This document shows positions 8,845 through 11,522 of a stretch of DNA of 11,522 nucleotides, piece after piece. This DNA is from Pseudomonadota bacterium (lineage in GTDB: Bacteria > Pseudomonadota > Gammaproteobacteria > Steroidobacterales > Steroidobacteraceae). The notes beneath the pieces were generated by a model. The model searched no databases. It worked only from the letters and a program-made list of their open reading frames with translations, and had not been told where the DNA came from. The stretch is from assembly GCA_021779875.1 (NCBI GenBank), contig JAJXZV010000005.1, positions 1 through 11,522 on the forward strand, given 5' to 3'. A program made the position numbers and the translations under genes. Positions within the stretch are counted from its first letter, which is position 1, and each line of letters starts with the position of its first letter.

Positions 8845-9515
8845 ACGCGCTCGAGCTGACCGGCCGGTCGCGCGGCCACGTGCGCGAGATCTCCGACCCG
8901 CACTGCGTGCTGCACGCGCAAGTCGTGGCGCCGTTCCAGGCGATGCGCCGGGCCGCGGCGAGCGAGGGCTTCGACTTGCAGCCGGCCAGCGCCCATCGCG
9001 ACTTCGAGCGTCAGCTGACGATCTGGAACGACAAGTTCGCGGGCCGCCGGCGGCTCGACGATGCGGCCGGCGCGCCGCTCGAGGTCGGGACGCTCACGGC
9101 CGCCGAGCGGGTGCAGGCCATCCTCGAGTGGTCGGCGCTACCGGGCGCGAGTCGCCATCACTGGGGCACGGAGATGGACCTCATCGACCGGCGCGCGGTG
9201 GCCGCGGGCCGCCGGGTGGAGCTGTCGTCCGCGGAGTTCGCCCCCGAGGGACCGTTCGCGCCGGTAGCGGCCTGGCTCGAGGCGAATGCGGCGCGCTTCG
9301 GTTTCTTTCGTCCGTACCGCGGCATCCGCTCCGGCGTGCGCCCCGAGCCCTGGCACTGGAGCTTCGCGCCGGTGTCGGTGGGCGCGATGCGGGATCTCGG
9401 CGTGGACGTGCTGCGCGAGGCGATCGAGACCGCGCCGCTCGCGGCGCGCGAGGTGGTGCGCGAGCGCCTGCCCGAGCTGCACGCCCGCTACGTGGCGGGC
9501 ATCGACTGGCCTTGA
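8841..9515 (+). CDS. VanY-like M15 family zinc metallopeptidase (D,D-carboxypeptidase type)
   Basis: A 224-residue predicted zinc peptidase of family M15B, whose members trim D-Ala or other peptidoglycan stem-peptide bonds. Zinc ligands are readable: the SxHxxGxxxD motif S104-R-H106-H-W-G109-T-E-M-D113, and H172 in EPWHWSF, with E169 as the likely catalytic base. The start is the GTG that overlaps the FrnE stop as GTGA; it gives a sensible N-terminus. The open frame extends upstream only as an antisense-like shadow within the FrnE gene. No signal peptide or transmembrane helix is seen, which is unusual for a periplasmic cell-wall enzyme, so it may act on cytoplasmic muropeptides or be exported another way. 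It ends 13 bp from the convergent HD-domain gene. Confidence 0.88.
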   Translation: MNALELTGRSRGHVREISDPHCVLHAQVVAPFQAMRRAAASEGFDLQPASAHRDFERQLTIWNDKFAGRRRLDDAAGAPLEVGTLTAAERVQAILEWSALPGASRHHWGTEMDLIDRRAVAAGRRVELSSAEFAPEGPFAPVAAWLEANAARFGFFRPYRGIRSGVRPEPWHWSFAPVSVGAMRDLGVDVLREAIETAPLAAREVVRERLPELHARYVAGIDWP

Positions 9516-9532
9516 GCGCCCCTCGGGCTCAA
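9512..9532. terminator. Inverted repeat spanning two convergent stop codons
   Basis: TTGAGC (9512-9517) pairs with GCTCAA (9527-9532); two more G-C pairs can form with one bulged base, leaving a 4-nt loop. The TGA stops of the peptidase gene (plus) and HD gene (minus) lie in opposite arms. A short T-run on the plus strand occurs only about 10 nt later (9543-9546), so this is not a classical intrinsic terminator. Confidence 0.3.
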
Positions 9533-10524
9533 CTCATCAGGGTTTTCAATCGGTTCACCATGAGGCCGCGAACCTCGCGCAGCTGATCGTCCGCGGACGT
9601 GAACAATGGTGGATTGCGCCGCAGCATCGGCCAGCGCTCGGTGCGCAGCACGCGCTGCAGGTAATCGATGTTCCGGTCAATGGCCTCGATGTAGGGATTG
9701 CGTCCGCCGAACAGGGGCTCGAGCTCGCGATAAGCGTGTTCGAACTCGCCCTCGAGCCGGTCCCTGCGGGTCTCGCGCACGAATTGCGGCGTCTGCCTGA
9801 GCAGGTCCAGCCCCGAGCTGTAGCGCACCCGCAGGGCGCCGTCCGTGCCGGTCGCCGCCGCGACGCCGCCGAGCACGAACTCCGGATACAGCCGGTCGCG
9901 GCATTTCTCCAGATAGCAGCGATCGGCCATTTGCGCGATCAGGTCCGCGGTGCCGAGCAGGTGGCCGAGCCGCCGGTCGCGCGCATCGGCCAGCTCGATC
10001 TGGCTCAATTTGATCTCGTAGCCGGTGAAGTGCACGACGCGGGTCGATACGGGCACCCACGACTGCATGCCGATCACGGGCAGATAGCGCGCGAGGAAGC
10101 GGGCGCTGCGGGTGACGTGGTACAGGGTGAATTCGGCGCCGTTGCGATGCTTGCTGTCGTCGTACTCGCGGATGTAGCCGGCGTCGTGGAACAGCGAGGT
10201 GACCAGCGCCATGCAGGCGCGCTCGGCGCCGAAGCGGCGGCTCGGCTCGGCGGATCCCTCGTAGCCGGCGAGCAATCGCGCCATCGCGAGCGTCATGTCG
10301 AGGGAGTGCTGGCGATCGTGGTAGACGGTGTCGACGCCGTGGTACCCGGGCATGCGGCCGGTGAACAGGCGGTCGAAGTCCTCGAAGGCCGTGGCCAAGC
10401 GGTCGAAGGACGCGCCCGGCCAGGTGCTCGCGAACAGTTCGCGAACCGCCGTCGTGACCGCCGCCGTGGAGCTGACCTGGACGGCGTTGGTCACATCGTA
10501 GTCGTTGCGGCGCAAGTCCTCCAT
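9529..10524 (-). CDS. HD-domain metal-dependent phosphohydrolase (cyclic-nucleotide PDE-like motifs)
   Basis: A 331-residue soluble protein with an HD-type metal-binding core. Visible candidate ligands are YHDRQHS (Y68, H69, H73), FHD (H113-D114) in SLFHDAGYIRE, YHVTRS (H136), VVHFTGYE (H165) and GTADLIAQMAD (D194). The order, especially Y-H-x3-H followed later by HD and a downstream His and Asp, resembles class I cyclic-nucleotide phosphodiesterases as well as general HD hydrolases. A cyclic or other phosphoester substrate is therefore plausible but not shown. No signal peptide, membrane helix, response-regulator or HD-GYP signature is seen. The C-terminal third (230-331) is charged and helical without a recognised domain. 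The ATG at 10524 has no Shine-Dalgarno. It lies 114 bp after xthA on the same strand and converges with the peptidase gene. Confidence 0.75.
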   Translation of the reverse strand: MEDLRRNDYDVTNAVQVSSTAAVTTAVRELFASTWPGASFDRLATAFEDFDRLFTGRMPGYHGVDTVYHDRQHSLDMTLAMARLLAGYEGSAEPSRRFGAERACMALVTSLFHDAGYIREYDDSKHRNGAEFTLYHVTRSARFLARYLPVIGMQSWVPVSTRVVHFTGYEIKLSQIELADARDRRLGHLLGTADLIAQMADRCYLEKCRDRLYPEFVLGGVAAATGTDGALRVRYSSGLDLLRQTPQFVRETRRDRLEGEFEHAYRELEPLFGGRNPYIEAIDRNIDYLQRVLRTERWPMLRRNPPLFTSADDQLREVRGLMVNRLKTLMS

Positions 10525-10638
10525 CTTGGAAAGTCTAGCGCCGTGCGGGCCGGGGCGTCACGTGCCTGGTTCTCTTTCTGGGGTGCCGCGGGCCGTGGCG
10601 CCGCCGCGACTCACGGCCGCCGGGGCGCGGACGCGTCC
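10525..10638. other. Intergenic region between xthA and the HD-domain gene
   Basis: This 114-bp gap is the longest non-coding stretch in the window. Directly after the xthA stop is a perfect 10-bp palindrome, ggacgcgtcc (10629-10638). Further on, ggccgtg (10591-10597) and cacggcc (10612-10618) form a 7-bp stem with a 14-nt loop, with no T-run. The part next to the HD gene holds the candidate promoter. The hairpin could attenuate or end xthA transcription, but nothing makes that certain. Confidence 0.4.
10532..10561 (-). promoter_or_regulatory. Possible sigma-70 promoter of the HD-domain gene
   Basis: On the minus strand, GTGACG (10556-10561, four matches to TTGACA) and TAGACT (10532-10537, four matches to TATAAT) are separated by 18 bp. 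The -10 ends 7 nt before the ATG at 10524, so the transcript would be almost leaderless. This suggests the HD gene has its own promoter apart from xthA. Confidence 0.3.
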
Positions 10639-11409
10639 TCATATGTCAAAGTGCGCGGCGCAGGGGGCGTGGTCGGAGGGCCTCTCCCAGCCGCGCGGTC
10701 CGCGGTCGATGCGGCAGGCGCTGCAGTGCTCGGCCATCTGCGCCGAGCCGAGGATCAGATCGATGCGCAAACCCCGGTTTCGCCGATACGCGGCCTGCCG
10801 GTAATCCCACCAGCTGTATGATTCCGGCGGCTGTTCGAAGCGGCGATACAGATCCACGAGTCCGAGCGCGGTCAGTGCGCCGAGCGCGGCGCGCTCCGGC
10901 GCGCTCACCAGCACCGAGCCCTCCCAGGCGCGCGGATCGTGCACGTCGCGATCCTCCGGGGCGATGTTGAAGTCGCCCATGACCAGCAGCCGCGGATGGC
11001 GGGCGAGTTCGCGGCGCAGGAAATCCCTGAGCGCCGCGAGCCATTCGAGCTTGTAGCGGTACTTGTCCGAATCCAAGCTCTGGCCGTTGGGCACGTAGAC
11101 GTTGACGATGCGCAGGTCCCCGACCGTGGCCGCGAGCAGCCGGCGCTGCGGATCCGGGTAGCCGGGTAGATCGGTGACCAGGTCGCCCATCGGCCGGCGC
11201 GCGAGCAGCGCGACGCCGTTATAGGTCTTCTGTCCGCTGAAGGCCGCGTGAAATCCCAGGGCCTCGAGCTCGGAGCGCGGGAAGTCGGCGTCGCCGAGCT
11301 TGGTCTCCTGAAGGGCGACGACGTCGAGGGAGCCGGCCTTCAGCCAGTCGACCAGGTGGCCGAGGCGCACGCGCAGCGAATTGACGTTCCAGGTCGCGCA
11401 CGCGGCCAT
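10639..11409 (-). CDS. xthA: Exodeoxyribonuclease III
   Basis: Exonuclease III, the major AP endonuclease and 3'-5' double-strand exonuclease/3'-phosphatase of base excision repair. The 256-residue length is close to E. coli XthA (268). All family motifs are present: WNVNSLR with N8, LQETK with E35 (metal ligand), YNGVALL (63-69), NVYVPNG with Y105, GDFNIAP with D146 and N148, RIDLIL with D217, and SDHAP with the catalytic D246-H247 pair. The ATG at 11409 gives the standard start (M-A-A-C-A-T-W-N-V-N). The upstream membrane-protein gene on the same strand ends 4 bp before this start, so the two are probably co-transcribed and xthA may rely on that gene for translation. Confidence 0.96.
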   Translation of the reverse strand: MAACATWNVNSLRVRLGHLVDWLKAGSLDVVALQETKLGDADFPRSELEALGFHAAFSGQKTYNGVALLARRPMGDLVTDLPGYPDPQRRLLAATVGDLRIVNVYVPNGQSLDSDKYRYKLEWLAALRDFLRRELARHPRLLVMGDFNIAPEDRDVHDPRAWEGSVLVSAPERAALGALTALGLVDLYRRFEQPPESYSWWDYRQAAYRRNRGLRIDLILGSAQMAEHCSACRIDRGPRGWERPSDHAPCAAHFDI

Positions 11410-11413
11410 CGGC

Positions 11414-11522
11414 TCAATAGACCTTGATGCCGCCGAACTTGGCCCGGATGCGCCGCGCGAGCGCGGCGTGGCCGATCCCGATCCCGAGCAGCAGGGCGAC
11501 CGCCGAGGCCGCGACCGCCGGC
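11414..11522 (-). CDS. C-terminal end of an unidentified membrane protein (partial)
   Basis: A minus-strand frame runs from the window edge to a TGA at 11414-11416, and its upstream part lies outside the window. The 35 visible residues contain a hydrophobic stretch (SAVALLLGIGIGHAAL), probably a transmembrane helix, followed by a basic tail ending ARRIRAKFGGIKVY. This fits a C-terminal membrane anchor with a positively charged cytoplasmic end. I do not recognise the family. The support is the continuous frame, its proper stop and the 4-bp gap to xthA, as in an operon. Confidence 0.55.
   Translation of the reverse strand, partial: PAVAASAVALLLGIGIGHAALARRIRAKFGGIKVY

Noticed and set aside
10591..10618. 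Stem-loop after xthA as an intrinsic terminator
   Set aside because: The 7-bp stem has a 14-nt loop and no T-run follows on the minus strand; in GC-rich DNA such a stem is common by chance. It is mentioned only in the intergenic entry.

Overview
The window is a dense, high-GC (G/C-ending codons throughout) stretch of bacterial chromosome with about 11 genes and almost no intergenic space. The gene content points to a Gram-negative proteobacterium: a Mla/MCE lipid-trafficking ABC system with an outer-membrane-type lipoprotein, a YheS-type ABC-F protein, and an E. coli-like exonuclease III. A high-GC gammaproteobacterium is my best guess, but this is inferred from protein resemblance and not proven.

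Layout. (1) 1-2909, plus strand: MlaE-type permease (5' end cut off by the window), MlaF-type ATPase, MCE/MlaD-type substrate-binding protein and an auxiliary lipoprotein. All have overlapping stop/start codons, so they form one operon that probably moves phospholipid between the inner and outer membranes. (2) 8120-2875, minus strand: a membrane-anchored HAMP-PAS-GGDEF-EAL c-di-GMP protein, then 7 bp later a YheS-type ABC-F ATPase, then 16 bp later a MerR-family regulator with a complete cobalamin-binding photoreceptor domain of CarH/LitR type. The spacing implies co-transcription. The regulator runs convergently into the lipoprotein gene and overlaps it by 35 bp. (3) 8170/8182-9515, plus strand, divergent from the c-di-GMP gene: a FrnE-like DsbA-family oxidoreductase translationally coupled (GTGA overlap) to a VanY-like M15 metallopeptidase without a signal peptide. 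(4) 11522-9529, minus strand: the C-terminus of an unidentified membrane protein, exonuclease III, and an HD-domain phosphohydrolase whose metal-binding motifs recall cyclic-nucleotide phosphodiesterases.

The most interesting unit is region 2. A predicted adenosylcobalamin light sensor, a c-di-GMP turnover enzyme with an altered AGDEF but intact EAL motifs, and a ribosome-associated-type ABC-F ATPase appear to sit in one transcription unit. No carotenoid, photolyase or cryptochrome genes are visible nearby. No tRNA, rRNA, CRISPR array, insertion sequence or convincing phage element is seen, and no gene-free stretch exceeds about 115 bp.
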